From assembly GCA_948144175.1 (NCBI GenBank), contig CANXME010002463.1:2317001-2381000 (forward strand): a DNA stretch of 64,000 nt. Reading direction: 5' to 3'. The DNA is from Closterium sp. NIES-65. Its lineage: Eukaryota > Streptophyta > Zygnematophyceae > Desmidiales > Closteriaceae. Under the pieces are notes generated by a model. It had not been told where the DNA came from, ran no database searches, and saw only the letters and a list, made by a program, of their open reading frames with translations. Of this stretch, positions 52,801 to 62,432 are shown in pieces; positions within the stretch are counted from its first letter, which is position 1, and each line of letters opens with the position of its first letter. Position numbers and translations under genes: made by a program.

Positions 52801-55043
52801 GGGGGGGAGTGGTGGGGGGAGGGGGGGGGGGGGGGAGAGGAAGTTAAGCTTCCTGCTTTGGGTCCACGGTCCACCTTGGTGCTTCCACGGGTCCAACTGC
52901 AGCAGGTTGCCGCTGAAAGGCCTCGATAGCCGCCCTGGGTGGGGGCGGTAGATCAGTCCTATTCGACACAATGCACCGCACCGCCCAGTTCTTCCCCACA
53001 AGCCTCCCAGTACGGCCCTGCCGTCGCTTCCCCTCGCCTCGCTCTCCCTCCTTCCACCATCCCGCCCCCTCCTCCTCTTCCAAGGCAACACACATCAATG
53101 CCGGAGATACTCCTGACGCTGTAGCGGAACCAGAGCGCCCACACGAGCTCGCACCCTGCTCCCCTTTCCCCACCCCACTCTTACGCACATCAATGCCGGA
53201 GATGTTGCGCACGCCGTAGCGGAACCACAGCGCCCACACGAGCTCGCGAATGACTGTGTTGAGCCCGGGACACAGCCCCCCACACGTGACTATGGCTGCC
53301 CGCACGTCCTGAGGCTGGAATGCCACCTGTGAGAAGAGAGAGGGAGGAGTGGAAAGGGGCAAAGGGAAGGGGGAATGACAGTGTTGAGCCCGGGGCACAG
53401 CCCGCCGCACGTCACTATGGCTGCCCGCACGTCCTGCAGCTGGAAGGCGACCTGGAAGGGGGGTGCAATGGGGGAGGGGGGAAAGGGGAAGGAGAGGTTG
53501 GGCGGCAGGGAAGCAGGCAAGGGAGGGAGGGATGACCGTGTTGAGGCCGGGGCAGAGAGAGACTACCGCACGTCACGGTTCTTTTTGAGGCGCCTCAAAA
53601 ATCATGGCCAGGGCAGAGACCAGGGCACGTCACAATTCTTCCCCCTATCCCCCCTCCCTCCCCTCCCCTCCCTTCTCCACCTTCCTCCTCCCTCACCTGC
53701 TCGCGTGGTCCAGAGCGTCGGAAGACTCGAATGTCGTCCACACTGCCCGTCTTGATGAGCGCCTGGTTGGAGAACCGGAGCAGTTGGGGGGTGGGGGAGG
53801 TGCGGGGCGGGGGCGTGTGGGTTGGGGAGAAGGGGGGCCTTGAAAGAGACCATCGGAAGACTCGAATGTCGTCCACACTGCCCGTCTTGATGAGCGCCTG
53901 AGGGAGAAGCGGAAGACGGGAGACGGGAGACGGGAGAGGGGGGATGGGAGGGGAGAGAGGGGACGGGAGAGGAGGGATGGGAGGGGAGAGAGGGGACGGG
54001 AGAGGGGGACGGGAGAGGGGGGACGGGAAACGAGCAGGCAGGCGGAGAAAAACACGACGCGGCAGGAAGGACGGAGAGGGAATGAGGGGAAGGGCGGACG
54101 GGGAATGGGGAGAGAATGGAGGGGGAAATGGCTTGGGAGAAACGCACCTTCTGGCACACGACGTCCTCACTGTCCACGAAGTAATTCCTGGTGGTGGTGA
54201 TGGGTGCAGATGGGCGCGGATGGGCGCGGATGGGCGCAGATGGGCGCGGATACGCGAGGAGCGGGGGGGGGATGAGGAGGATTGGAGGGAATGAGACGGC
54301 AGGAAGGGGTAATATGAGGATTGCAGAGGAGTGGGATGGCAAACACAGGAGGTTGGCCACAGCACAGCACAATGCACTTCAACAATGAATATCACAGTGA
54401 GGTGTGCGCTGAGGTGTGCGCTCATGCACCCTTGTGCAGAACAGCAGCACGGAATGGTTGTAAAGGGTATGGGATCGTATTGCTTACTCGGGTCGATTAG
54501 GGCTTCGAAGCAGCGGATTATTGTACATCTGCGATAGACACGGACGAAGAGAGAGACACAGAACGAGAAAGAGAGAAGGATAGAGACAGAGAAGGCAAGT
54601 AAGTCACACGCAGTTGTGCACCAAGAAGGTCCAAGGTCCGGACTGAAAAGTGACACTGAATAAGAGAATAGATATTTGTAAAGAAAAGAAAACGGAAGCA
54701 GAGCAGTGCGTGTGTGCACCTGTAGGTCAGGAATCCATTCGGAAATGTGCGGAACGTCGTCGAGAATCACTGCGGACCGGATTCCCATCGCTCTATCTTG
54801 CTGCCGGTCTCGCCTCGCAAAGCGACTGGAGTCGAAGCAGTCTATACCGCATCCGTTTTGACGGCGCGGCGACCGTAGATTCGCCGCTCCTTGACTCCAT
54901 CCTCCTGCGCGGCTCCACGCGATCTGATTCGTTATAGGACGACTTGAGTTAGAGTCTCTAGTCGGATTTCCGGAGGAGCTAGTATGGAGGGCATGATAGT
55001 GTAAGGCATTCTGACGCAGCGCTGAAGCGCTGCAAGAAGCCAT
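40842..55043 (-). CDS. PFK: Plant-type ATP-dependent 6-phosphofructokinase
   Basis: Phosphorylates fructose-6-phosphate to fructose-1,6-bisphosphate in glycolysis. Thirteen exons: 55043..54720, 54528..54488, 54187..54148, 53762..53697, 53326..53189, 52794..52636, 52194..52141, 51561..51363, 50693..50653, 43828..43604, 42368..42320, 41961..41807, 41117..40842. All phases close, giving 588 residues. Motifs: [22 protein letters not shown], the nucleotide site GGDGTQRGA (Gly where PPi enzymes have Asp), the catalytic segment [26 protein letters not shown] and [12 protein letters not shown]. The first about 85 residues precede the usual plant start and could be a transit peptide, or the protein could begin at a later Met ([11 protein letters not shown]); undecided. 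Most introns hold copies of exon edges, so splice choice between near-identical sites is uncertain. Intron 9 is 6.8 kb, mainly a minisatellite. Confidence 0.9.
41506..41630. repeat. 12-bp repeat GCATGGGCGGGC in the last PFK intron
   Basis: About ten copies, GCATGGGTGGGT type on the left and GCATGGGCGGGC type on the right, directly beside a partial copy of the penultimate exon. Confidence 0.9.
41631..42125 (-). repeat. Partial copies on both sides of PFK exon 41961..41807
   Basis: A copy of the exon's 3' part with donor (encoding [20 protein letters not shown]) lies at 41638-41750. A copy of its 5' part with acceptor ([20 protein letters not shown]) lies at about 42030-42118. The main exon between them is the only one that carries both halves. 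Confidence 0.9.
42570..43060. repeat. 18-bp GC-rich minisatellite in a PFK intron
   Basis: About 26 copies of GCGCGCGTGGACCAAGGC with GCTTTAGGGTGGACCAAG and GCGTGCGTGTGGACCAAG variants arranged in a higher-order pattern (the GCTTTAGGG variant recurs every few units). The length is a multiple of three, so all frames tend to be open. Confidence 0.95.
43130..43560 (-). repeat. Three copies of the 3' edge of PFK exon 43828..43604
   Basis: Segments ending near 43150, 43292 and 43447 each encode [17 protein letters not shown] and a donor; a fourth, shorter copy lies at about 42518-42562 beside the 18-bp array. They vary in the part encoding [11 protein letters not shown]. Confidence 0.9.
43855..44330 (-). 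repeat. Copies of the 5' edge of PFK exon 43828..43604
   Basis: Copies at about 43865-43970 (encoding [17 protein letters not shown] and [10 protein letters not shown]), 44015-44110 and 44255-44300 become shorter and more diverged away from the main exon. Confidence 0.85.
44339..50234. repeat. 5.9-kb minisatellite of 11-13-bp units inside a PFK intron
   Basis: Built from a small set of interchangeable units: AGGTTTGAGGTGC (13), AGGTTTGACGTC, AGGTTTGAGGTC, AGGTTTGACAAC and AGGTTTGACGCC (12) and AGGTTTGACCC (11). Several hundred units in all. The GACGTC units followed by AGG create well over a hundred TGACGTCA palindromes. Larger blocks, such as the run with GACAAC, GACGCC and GACCC units, recur many times, showing higher-order duplication; a roughly 370-bp block at about 46680-47040 is repeated almost unchanged at about 47050-47410. 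It lies wholly between PFK exons 50693..50653 and 43828..43604. Confidence 0.97.
50235..50510. repeat. Purine-rich G/A tract in the PFK intron
   Basis: Irregular GGGGGAGGA repeats on the plus strand, i.e. a long polypyrimidine stretch on the sense strand of PFK, directly between the minisatellite and exon 50693..50653. Confidence 0.85.
50755..51045. repeat. GGGAGT hexanucleotide repeat in a PFK intron
   Basis: Imperfect GGGAGT/GGGAAT/GGGAGC repeats over about 290 bp, in the intron between exons 51561..51363 and 50693..50653. Confidence 0.9.
51210..51310 (-). repeat. Copy of the 3' edge of PFK exon 51561..51363
   Basis: Encodes [20 protein letters not shown] and continues to MGRYC with a donor at about 51221. 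It is nearly identical to the main exon's end, so either donor could serve. Confidence 0.85.
51600..51805 (-). repeat. 15-bp repeat and copy of the 5' edge of PFK exon 51561..51363
   Basis: About six CGCTGAGCCTCCTCC units (51602-51690) grew out of the exon segment encoding EEAQRA. To their right, 51700-51800 is a second acceptor-plus-exon start ([20 protein letters not shown]). Confidence 0.85.
51975..52445 (-). repeat. Edge copies around PFK exon 52194..52141
   Basis: Copies of the 5' part (encoding [10 protein letters not shown]) with acceptor lie at about 52285-52320, with a weaker one near 52420-52442. Copies of the donor end (CACCTCAT-GATC) lie near 52000-52010 and 52028-52040. Confidence 0.75.
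52505..52645 (-). repeat. Array of 5' splice sites after PFK exon 52794..52636
   Basis: CACCTGGTTGATGCC followed by TCACCGCACCGCACC repeats about four times. In sense orientation each unit reads GGCATCAACCAG then GTGCGG, i.e. the exon end and its donor. Confidence 0.9.
52840..52945 (-). repeat. Copy of the 5' edge of PFK exon 52794..52636
   Basis: Repeats the acceptor and the segment for GGYRGL and the TCCA-CTGCAGCAGGTTG block about 140 bp upstream of the main exon, with more divergence. Confidence 0.8.
53085..53580 (-). repeat. Edge copies around PFK exon 53326..53189
   Basis: A donor-side copy at about 53093-53150 ([16 protein letters not shown]) and an acceptor-side copy at about 53375-53455 ([18 protein letters not shown] and CPGLNTV). 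A further short fragment lies at about 53530-53575. Confidence 0.85.
53582..53601. repeat. Palindrome TTTTGAG-GCGC-CTCAAAA at a duplication junction
   Basis: Flanked on the left by GGCCGGGGCAGAGAGAC and GCACGTCACGGTTC, on the right by GGCCAGGGCAGAGACC and GCACGTCACAATTC: two copies of the same segment. Confidence 0.85.
53845..53905 (-). repeat. Copy of the 5' edge of PFK exon 53762..53697
   Basis: Repeats the acceptor and [15 protein letters not shown] with almost no change, then diverges. Confidence 0.9.
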
Positions 55044-55844
55044 AACCGGGATGTGAAGCTGAAAAGAAACAACAGGTGAACAAGGAGAAAGGACTAAATG
55101 TTACAATGTCAGTGCTGCAGCAGGCTGCGGTAGCCACAGTGAGCCCTATTACTGTATAGTGGTACAATAACTACCGTGCTCCGGAAATATCTGCTCGCGA
55201 CCTATCTCCTCGAATTAGGTGTCACAATGTGCAGCTTAACACTCCAGCCACGCACGTCATAAGAGCCAACTGACACTATTCACCACTACTTGTCTAGCCG
55301 GCAGTCACAACGAATGGCCACTATAGCTGCGCCAGTCACAACGACTCATTGGCACTCCCAAGGTTTCAGGGACAAAGAAACGGATTCGAGTCGCCGAAAG
55401 CTGACTTCTGCCTCGGATTTAACTAAGAGCCGTTTCTACACGGCGGAAAGGTCAATTCAGGCACAGCGATTTGCTGGTGTATCACGGGCATTCCCAAGGT
55501 TTAGGAGAGATTTCTGGAAAAGGCAAACTGCAGCAGATGGCTCTCGTCCCCACCAGCAAACTGTCCCTTGGCGAGATTCGCGACATCGTTTCGTGGCGGT
55601 AAACGTAACACATTGATGGTGGACCTCACTTGGCACGCCCTACGACGGTGGTTGCATTTGAAACAAATGTCATTTTCAGGGAACATAAAATTGGGCCAAT
55701 TTTGGCCGTTGTGTTTGAAATGACATACAATAAACACGCTGTATGCTAGAAACTACTGTAAGATGAGTGGCAATTGAAGATCACAAACTTCTACAAGCAG
55801 CACGGTTGGGGACAATTCAAGCAACAGGGAGTACAGCTGCATTT
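55044..55844. other. Intergenic region between PFK and PnsB1
   Basis: About 0.8 kb separating two genes that run in the same direction; presumed PFK promoter and PnsB1 terminator region. No gene, repeat array or palindrome-family member recognised. Confidence 0.5.
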
Positions 55845-58800
55845 TCAGGCAGCCACCTGGGCAGCAGCAGAGACTGGGAGGGATGCAACAGCAGCAGAAA
55901 CGTCCTTGGCACTGATACCGGCAAGACTGCCAGTTGCAGATGCGACGACTGTGCACTTGCGGTCAGCAGCATTGGGGATGAACCGAGTAGCCTTGTCCGA
56001 CGACCCGAAAAGAGCCACGCTGGAGATAAGAAAACGCCAGGTCAAAGAAGAAAGTGCAGGGAACAAGACGATCAAATCAAGCCATTCAACATTCCGCAAC
56101 TTTGGTTCTTAACAAAACAAAAATAGAATTTCTTTCACAGACTGCAAATTCCTCGAGAACTGACCTTGGCTTTCTAAGAGCGGTGGCGAGTTGCACGGCA
56201 GCAGTGTTGGTTGTGACGACAGCAGCGGCATCGTCAATGGCAGCAGCAAGCTGGAGTAGAGGAGGAAACCAAGGGGGGTTGAAGAAAGTCACGGGTGGGG
56301 GACAGCAAGAGAGGAGAAGGGAAAAGTCTACGCCTCAATGTTCAAGTTCGAACTGTCATTTACTGCTGTTCGGCGAGCATCCGGTAATGAGCAACCCATA
56401 CTCTAGCATCAGGAACGGTTACGTCCATATTCCATTCATAGCTATCCCATGGCATACTTGCAAACTCAACCTACATGCTTTGATTCTCCATACACCATGC
56501 ATGCGATGAATCATCACGCACACCACACTTGGTGCACTCCACACCCCCATGTGCGTGCCACACCCCTCCTCTTGCCCCGTTCATGCCATCAAGCCATTTG
56601 ATGCGCGTGTCACTTCCATGCCATACCTGGCCCGGGGTGGTGATCTTGACGACCTTGGCCGAGGGCACGGCGCTCTGCACCTTGCCTTGATCTGCGTCGT
56701 TGGGCACCACCACCAGCAGGTCGCCACTGAGGTGGGAAGAGTAAAGAGAGGGGACGGGAAGGGAGGAGAGGGGAGGAGAAGAGGGAGGAGTGGGTCGGGG
56801 AGAGGGTAAGGGTTAAGGAAGTGGGAGGGGGAGAATGAGTGACTGGGCACAGCGCTCTGCACCTTGCCTTGATCCGCGTCGTTGGGCACCACAACAAGCA
56901 GGTCGCCACTGGGGTGGGGGAGAAAGAGAGGGGACGGGAGCGGGAGAGGAGGGAAGTGGGTACAGGGAGGGGTGGCAGTGGGAGGGGTGAGAGTGGGAGG
57001 GGTGAGAGGGGAAGGGATGGGAGGGAGACGCACACGCTGGTGGGATTGATGAGCAGCGTGGAGACTCATCCCCCTCTCCCTGTGTTCAGAGCAAAAATCC
57101 CCACCCCACTACACACCTCTCCCATGCACCTCACGCTCTTGGCGATCGCAGCAAGCAGCACCAGAGACAGAGCGCAGTCAGCATCCCCACGTGAGCGCAT
57201 GGAGGCGGCGGAAGAGGACTGCCTACCTACAGCCCGCCCTCCCACTCCCGTCACACACCTCACGCTCTTGGCGATTTCGGCGAGCAGAGCCAGGGAAAGC
57301 GCGCTGTCGGTATCCCCACGTGAGCGCATGGATGCAGCAGACGAGGACTCCACGCCGTGCACCAGCGTGTACGCGCCCGCCGCCACGCCGCCACCTCTCC
57401 CTCCCTCCCTGTGCTCAGCGCACACACACCGACCACTGCCTACCTACAGCCCGCCCTCCCACTCCCGTCACGCACCTCACGCTCTTGGCGATTTCGGCGA
57501 GCAGAGCCAGGGAAAGCGCGCTGTCGGTGTCTCCACGCGAGCGCATGGAGGCGGCGGACGAGGACTCCACGCCGTGCACCAGTGTGTACGCGCCCGCCGC
57601 CACGCCCGCCGCGGTCGTCTTCTCGCGCGTCACCTCGCGCACCTTGCGCGGCAGGTTCACCTGCAGCGGCGGCAGGTGCAGCGCCGGCCCACCACGCACG
57701 GGCTCTAAGAGGAGGTCCACCAAGTCCTTGTACCTGCGAGGTTGGGAGGGAAGGGAAGTGGGTGAAGGGGTTTGAGTTGGTTCACCTCGCGCACGGGCTC
57801 TAAGAGGAGGTCCACCAAGTCCTTGTACCTGCGAGGTTGGAGGCGGAGAGAGGTGGGGGGTGATGGGGATGAAGAGGTTCTTTCGGATAGAGTGCCTGGC
57901 AGGGAGAGTGCTGCCCCCCTCCCCACCGGCTTCCAGAGGAGGTCCACCAGGTCCCAGTACCCGGGGGGGGGGAGGGGGGCTGAATTGGGGGAGCGGAGTT
58001 GGGGGGTTGGTGGTGGTGGGAAGGGGAGGGAGGGCGTCTGGCAAGAGCATTGTTGCACCGTGCGTTGTAGGATAATGCGTTGCGACAGCATGGCTGCAAC
58101 AGCGTGCCATGTAACACCGGCGTTGTGACATTGTATGTCGTAACAAAGGGGAGCGCTGTACTACGGTGCCTTTCCCTCATCGCCACTCACACTCGACACT
58201 GCCTGCATCTAACATCAATTCGTTCCCATCCCGAACGACCTCCTCCTTTTGTGCCTCATTCCCGTCGCATGTACCAACCCACTCTCGCACGCGCACCTAC
58301 GCCCTTGCAGCGCTCTGATTTGAAGGCGCATCAAGGCATTCTCACTCTGCACATCCTCCTTTCCCGTGCACACTGCAGTTCACGGAGTATCCTAAAATGC
58401 CTCCGCTACCGTTGCTCGCTACCATCGCCTGGGTACCGACACCTCCCAAACCCAAATTGGCAAAACATCGCACGCGAAATGCCCATGCGGCATCTCAAGG
58501 CGCCTAAGAAACTGTCACCTTCGCACCAACACCCATCCAATCCAGCCAGCACGCCGTCGCACTCCCATCCCCATGCCGCACACCCTTAGGCACACCACTG
58601 CATTCACACGCTGCCAGCCAGCTCTTGTCGCCAGCGCACTCACATGTGGCAGCCGTCCTCCGCGAGGTTCTCCTTCTCCGTGCGCACAGCGGTCGAGAGG
58701 AACACGCCCGCGCCCGCGCCGCTGGCGTTGGGGTTGACGTACGACACGCGCTGGCGCGCGTCGGACAGGAACAGGAACATCGCGTGGCCCAGCCCCGCCA

Positions 58801-60313
58801 GTCTTGTCGACAGCACCAGGTCGTACGCCTCGTTCTGAAAAAGAGGTAAGCGAAAAATGGGGAAGGGGGAATGGGAAGGAGTCGGCGGGTGATGGGTAAG
58901 TGAAACGCGAAGGCGAGAGAAGAGGAACATAGCGTGGTCCGGGACATCCTGTCTCGTCGACAGAACTAGCTTGTACGCCTCTTTCTGTAAGGACAGACCA
59001 AACGGGGAGGAAAGGCGGGGAGAAGGGAGGCGCGTGAGTCCAGAGTGCGATGGCGGGCGAAGGAGAAGAAGCGGAACATGCCATGGCCCGGCGCGACCAG
59101 TCTGGTGGAGTCAACCAAGTCTGTCTCGTGAAGTCCAAAGCAGGAAGCGCGAGGGGAAACGGAAGTGCAGGAGAGGATGGGGGATCCGGGAAATGGGGGA
59201 GAGGGAGAGGACAAGGAGAGGACGAGGAGGGACAATGCAGCCGCGTCCGGCTGGAAGTCGGCCGGAGGCGAAGTCCGCATGTGCGAGGAGGGTGGGTGGG
59301 AAGGGTATGCGGAGGGAATCGGAGGGGTGGAGGACGGAGAGTATGGGGATGGAAACTGGAACGGGAAGGGGTCAATGCAGCCACGACCGTCAACTCCCAG
59401 CAAGGCCAGTGCTGACAGGGCGAGGAGAACGCACGGCCTAAGCAGCAACAGCAGCAAATAACCAAGGCCTGCATGGGAACCCCTGATGGCAGTAAATCCA
59501 ATGCAGCAAACACCCGAAGACGACGCGCTACTGAAGCATATGCATAACGCTCAATAACTTCGTTCCAAAGAATGTCTCTATGAAACAGAGCTCTTGAAAG
59601 GGCGTTCTCACCTTGAGCTTGCCGAGGAACTCGGTGTATTCGGCGGGAGTCACGAACGGATCTTCAGGGTCGTACACCCACGCGCGCCGTACGTTCTTGT
59701 TGATCTCGTAAGTCTGCTTGCCACGTGGCGGAGCCGCCACGTCGATCTTCACGCCAGGGTACTTCTCCTTCAGCAGCGAAATCACCGGGAAAAACAGAAG
59801 ATTCTCATACACGCCGCCGGCGACAAGAATCGCACAGCTTCGCACATCGTCGCGAATGTACAACCCGAGCGACGCAATCTCCGGGTTGTGGCCAGACGGG
59901 AACTTGAGCCAGCCTTCGTTGGAGGTGGTATCGGTGGGGGGACGAGGGTCGACCGCGTCTTGCTTGCCTGACGACAGCAGATCGCCATACTCGAGGTCTG
60001 GATCCTCACCGTAATCGAACGGATCGTCGAACATTCTCTTGCGAGAGTGAGCGACGACGGAGCGACGCGCGGACGACTTCGCTCTGCTGCTCTTGCTGGT
60101 TAGGCTAGCCCTCGCAGTCACGGGACCGGTCTGTACCCTGCATGAGATTTTAACCGTTCCTTCGCAACCCGCCTGAATAGGAGCGGCTGGACTGGACGAG
60201 GAGAGGACGGGGGACCCGAGCAGCTCTGATTGCAAGGGTCCATGGCTCCCCTGCTTAGCCACCGCATTCCCCGCGAGGGAAAGGTTGGCCAACGGACGCG
60301 TCAACGCAGCCAT
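55845..60313 (-). CDS. PNSB1: Photosynthetic NDH subcomplex B subunit 1 (PnsB1/NDF1), chloroplast
   Basis: Six exons, 60313..59612, 58834..58644, 57733..57476, 56726..56627, 56250..56165 and 56019..55845, close in phase and give 503 residues (Arabidopsis about 460). The first about 90 residues are Ser/Arg/Ala-rich, a probable transit peptide. Recognised blocks: FDYGEDPDLEYGDLLSSGKQD, GGVYENLLFFPVISLLKEKY, RGKQTYEINKNVRRAWVYDP, DLVLSTRLAGLGHAMFLFLS, YTLVHGVESSSAASM, ITTPGQ then LAAAIDDAAAVVTTNTAAVQ. The fold resembles GT9/heptosyltransferases, but the plant protein is a structural subunit of the plastid NDH complex in cyclic electron flow around photosystem I. Exons 2, 3 and 4 have one or two edge copies in adjoining introns. 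The exon 3 donor was chosen (GTGCGT after position 57476) because it alone keeps phase with exon 4. Confidence 0.85.
56820..56915 (-). repeat. Copy of PnsB1 exon 4 acceptor side
   Basis: Encodes SGDLLVVVPNDADQGKVQSA with two or three base changes, about 180 bp upstream of the main exon 56726..56627, including its AG acceptor. Confidence 0.9.
57115..57345 (-). repeat. Two copies of the donor end of PnsB1 exon 3
   Basis: About 57245-57340 and 57120-57205 repeat the segment encoding ASMRSRGD-D-ALSL-LLA-IAKS and the donor; the nearer one is closest to the main exon. Confidence 0.9.
57775..57960 (-). repeat. Two copies of the acceptor end of PnsB1 exon 3
   Basis: At about 57785-57845 a near-perfect copy (YKDLVDLLLEPVRE) and at about 57920-57962 a diverged one (YWDLVDLLWKPV), each with an AG acceptor. 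Confidence 0.9.
58920..59140 (-). repeat. Two diverged copies of the acceptor end of PnsB1 exon 2
   Basis: About 58925-58990 (LVLSTRQDVPDHAMFLF) and 59075-59140 (LVDSTRLVAPGHGMF). Divergence increases with distance from the main exon. Confidence 0.85.
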
Positions 60314-61985
60314 TTCTACGAGCAGCTAGAATGTAGCTTTTACTCGGCCGGTGCTGCCGTTGATTTGATCCAAGCAAGGGTCAGCGCTGGCTGGAACAGC
60401 AGCAGCCCTGACAGGGCAATCAAGCCTAAAATTTGTGACTTGGTCTACAACAAAGAAAAAGGTTGCTGCAATCCTGCTAGGGGAAAGGAAAGGAGATCCC
60501 TGTGGTTCCTAGCTGGTCAGAAGAATGGATGGATAGATTGTCTTGCTTCTGCTGCTCAAATCTGGCTGGGCAGAAAACCCTAGAGATTATCTCGAAATCG
60601 GGCAGAAGTCTTGAGACTGGTTTCCGTTCGCGAAGGCTGTCCAGCCGTTAGCGAAGCTATATCTGCCGTTTGACGACAATTCGGCTGGCTTTTGGGACGA
60701 TCGGGCATCTTGGCGAAACGGCAGAGGTCGCTGAAGTGCTGACATGGGTAGCTTGACGTCAGACTCAGCTGTGGTTCTTGAAAGATCGCACGGGATAGGC
60801 CCTCCAACTGGTGGGAGCTGGGAAGTGGGAGCGGGTGATGGATAGGGAGTCTGATTTGGCGAAGGGTTGAGAGAGGGAAACCAGCTAATCTGGTGAATTT
60901 CGCGTGGAATGAATGTGGGCGAAATTGCAGCCCGAGCTGTGGATGAATCCACGTGGCAAACCCATCTCTAGGATTTGTGGCTTTGACGGCCTCGCCTTCA
61001 GGTACACCCTGGCTGATGATGCATACTCGATATGGAGAAGATTGAAGGGGAATTTACGCGACATCAAACTGCATGTCATACTCGCGTTTGACAACTACGC
61101 TGTAGCATGACCAATTAATAATAGACCATGGATTATCCAACCACACAACCATTTATGTTTTGCAGCACGATACTATATTCCATTCCAGAAAACATTCAGA
61201 GTTTTACAGCCCCCTTGAATATGCACTCGCATGACACACATAAATATTAGGATGGCCGCCATGCCAACCACACCCTAAGCTGAAAATGACCCCTTCTATT
61301 CTCCCTAATACCTAACAGGCTTGGCAAGCAAACATACCGTACACCTCTTACTAAATGCACATAAATCATCAATGCACTCTCACCTAGCGAAATGCTCACT
61401 CCCATTTCTCTGCAACCCACTTTTGAGCCTATTAACTCTTCACTCACCAGCTTCTAGCATTCAAACACCAACACCTAAAACCTACCCAGGAATACACACC
61501 TAGCTCCTGAGCCCAGCTCCCCCTCACCCCAGCCGCTTCAACCTGACATACATACCAACAGCCCATTGATGCCGAAACGGGCTCCTATTTCCAGCTCTCC
61601 CTTGTGTCACTCACCCATGTGTTCCTTCCTGCTACCACCCAGCCATGTCTTCCCCAGCCACCGCTCCCGCAAAATCCTTCTCCCAGAACAAGGGACGATT
61701 GATCCCCAGGTACTAAGTTGCATAAAAAAGCCCCTAAGACCTGAACAGGAGAGTGCTTCCAGCCAGCACTCAGATCACACAATGGACAACCCCCACATTG
61801 TACCAGCAACGGACACTGTCAGGAACTGTGCACGGCTATGGGCTGGCCATTGATGGATGGACCTCTGCGACGCACTCACATCACCAAGTCACCGCTGTTA
61901 CGGCATCCCTACAGTACAGTGTTTAGGCACACTTCTGCTGTTGCATTCAGTACTTCCCTGTTACACTGCTTCATTACACTGCTAC
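60314..61985. other. Intergenic region, no gene supported
   Basis: Presumed PnsB1 promoter at the left; the rest is unique sequence, AT-richer and C-rich from 61.2 kb. A 65-codon open frame at 60913-61110 on the plus strand has no recognised domain and is not called. Confidence 0.5.
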
Positions 61986-62300
61986 AGTCTTGGATCATGG
62001 AGCGCACACATCAAGCGCCCCCTCCCCGCCTTCCTCCCAGCCTTTCTCCCCCACCTCCCCTCCTCCTCCCCCTCTCCACCCCCCTAGTGCATGTCTTGGA
62101 TCATTAAGCATTGCGCTGCCGCCAGTCTTGGATCATGAAGCGCATTGCATACTTGTATCTCCACCCTGCCCACTTCCCTCATCCGGCCCCACTGCACCTC
62201 TAGCACACTCCTAAACCGTTCCCCCCACCCTCCTCAGCCCCACCACCTGCAGCATAGTTCTTAGCCATTGCGCTGGCACCAGTCTTGGATAATGAAGCGC
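61986..62300 (-). repeat. Four copies of the 3' end of the U-box exon
   Basis: CAGTCTTGGATCATG-AGCGCA, which encodes the end of RSMIQDWRQR in the main exon at 62450-62475, recurs at about 61986, 62092, 62124 and 62279, some with the following GCATTGCGCTG block. Confidence 0.85.
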
Positions 62301-62432
62301 ACTGCATTCCCCTGTCCCCCATCTCCCCTCCACCTCCTCCCCCCTCTCCACCTCCCTCCACCTCCTCCCCCCTCTCCACCTCCCTCCACCACCTCCCCCC
62401 TCTCCACCTCTAGTGCACCTGCAGCACGGCCC

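Noticed and set aside
53595-54400. Long minus-strand Pro/Ser-rich frames across 53.6-54.4 kb as one large exon
   Set aside because: These are intron read-through between the small PFK exons 54187..54148 and 53762..53697; splicing fits the family, the read-through does not.
60913-61110. Small plus-strand gene (65 codons)
   Set aside because: Reads as a plausible peptide but lacks any recognised domain or splice context; could be a fragment of an unseen gene, so left uncalled.
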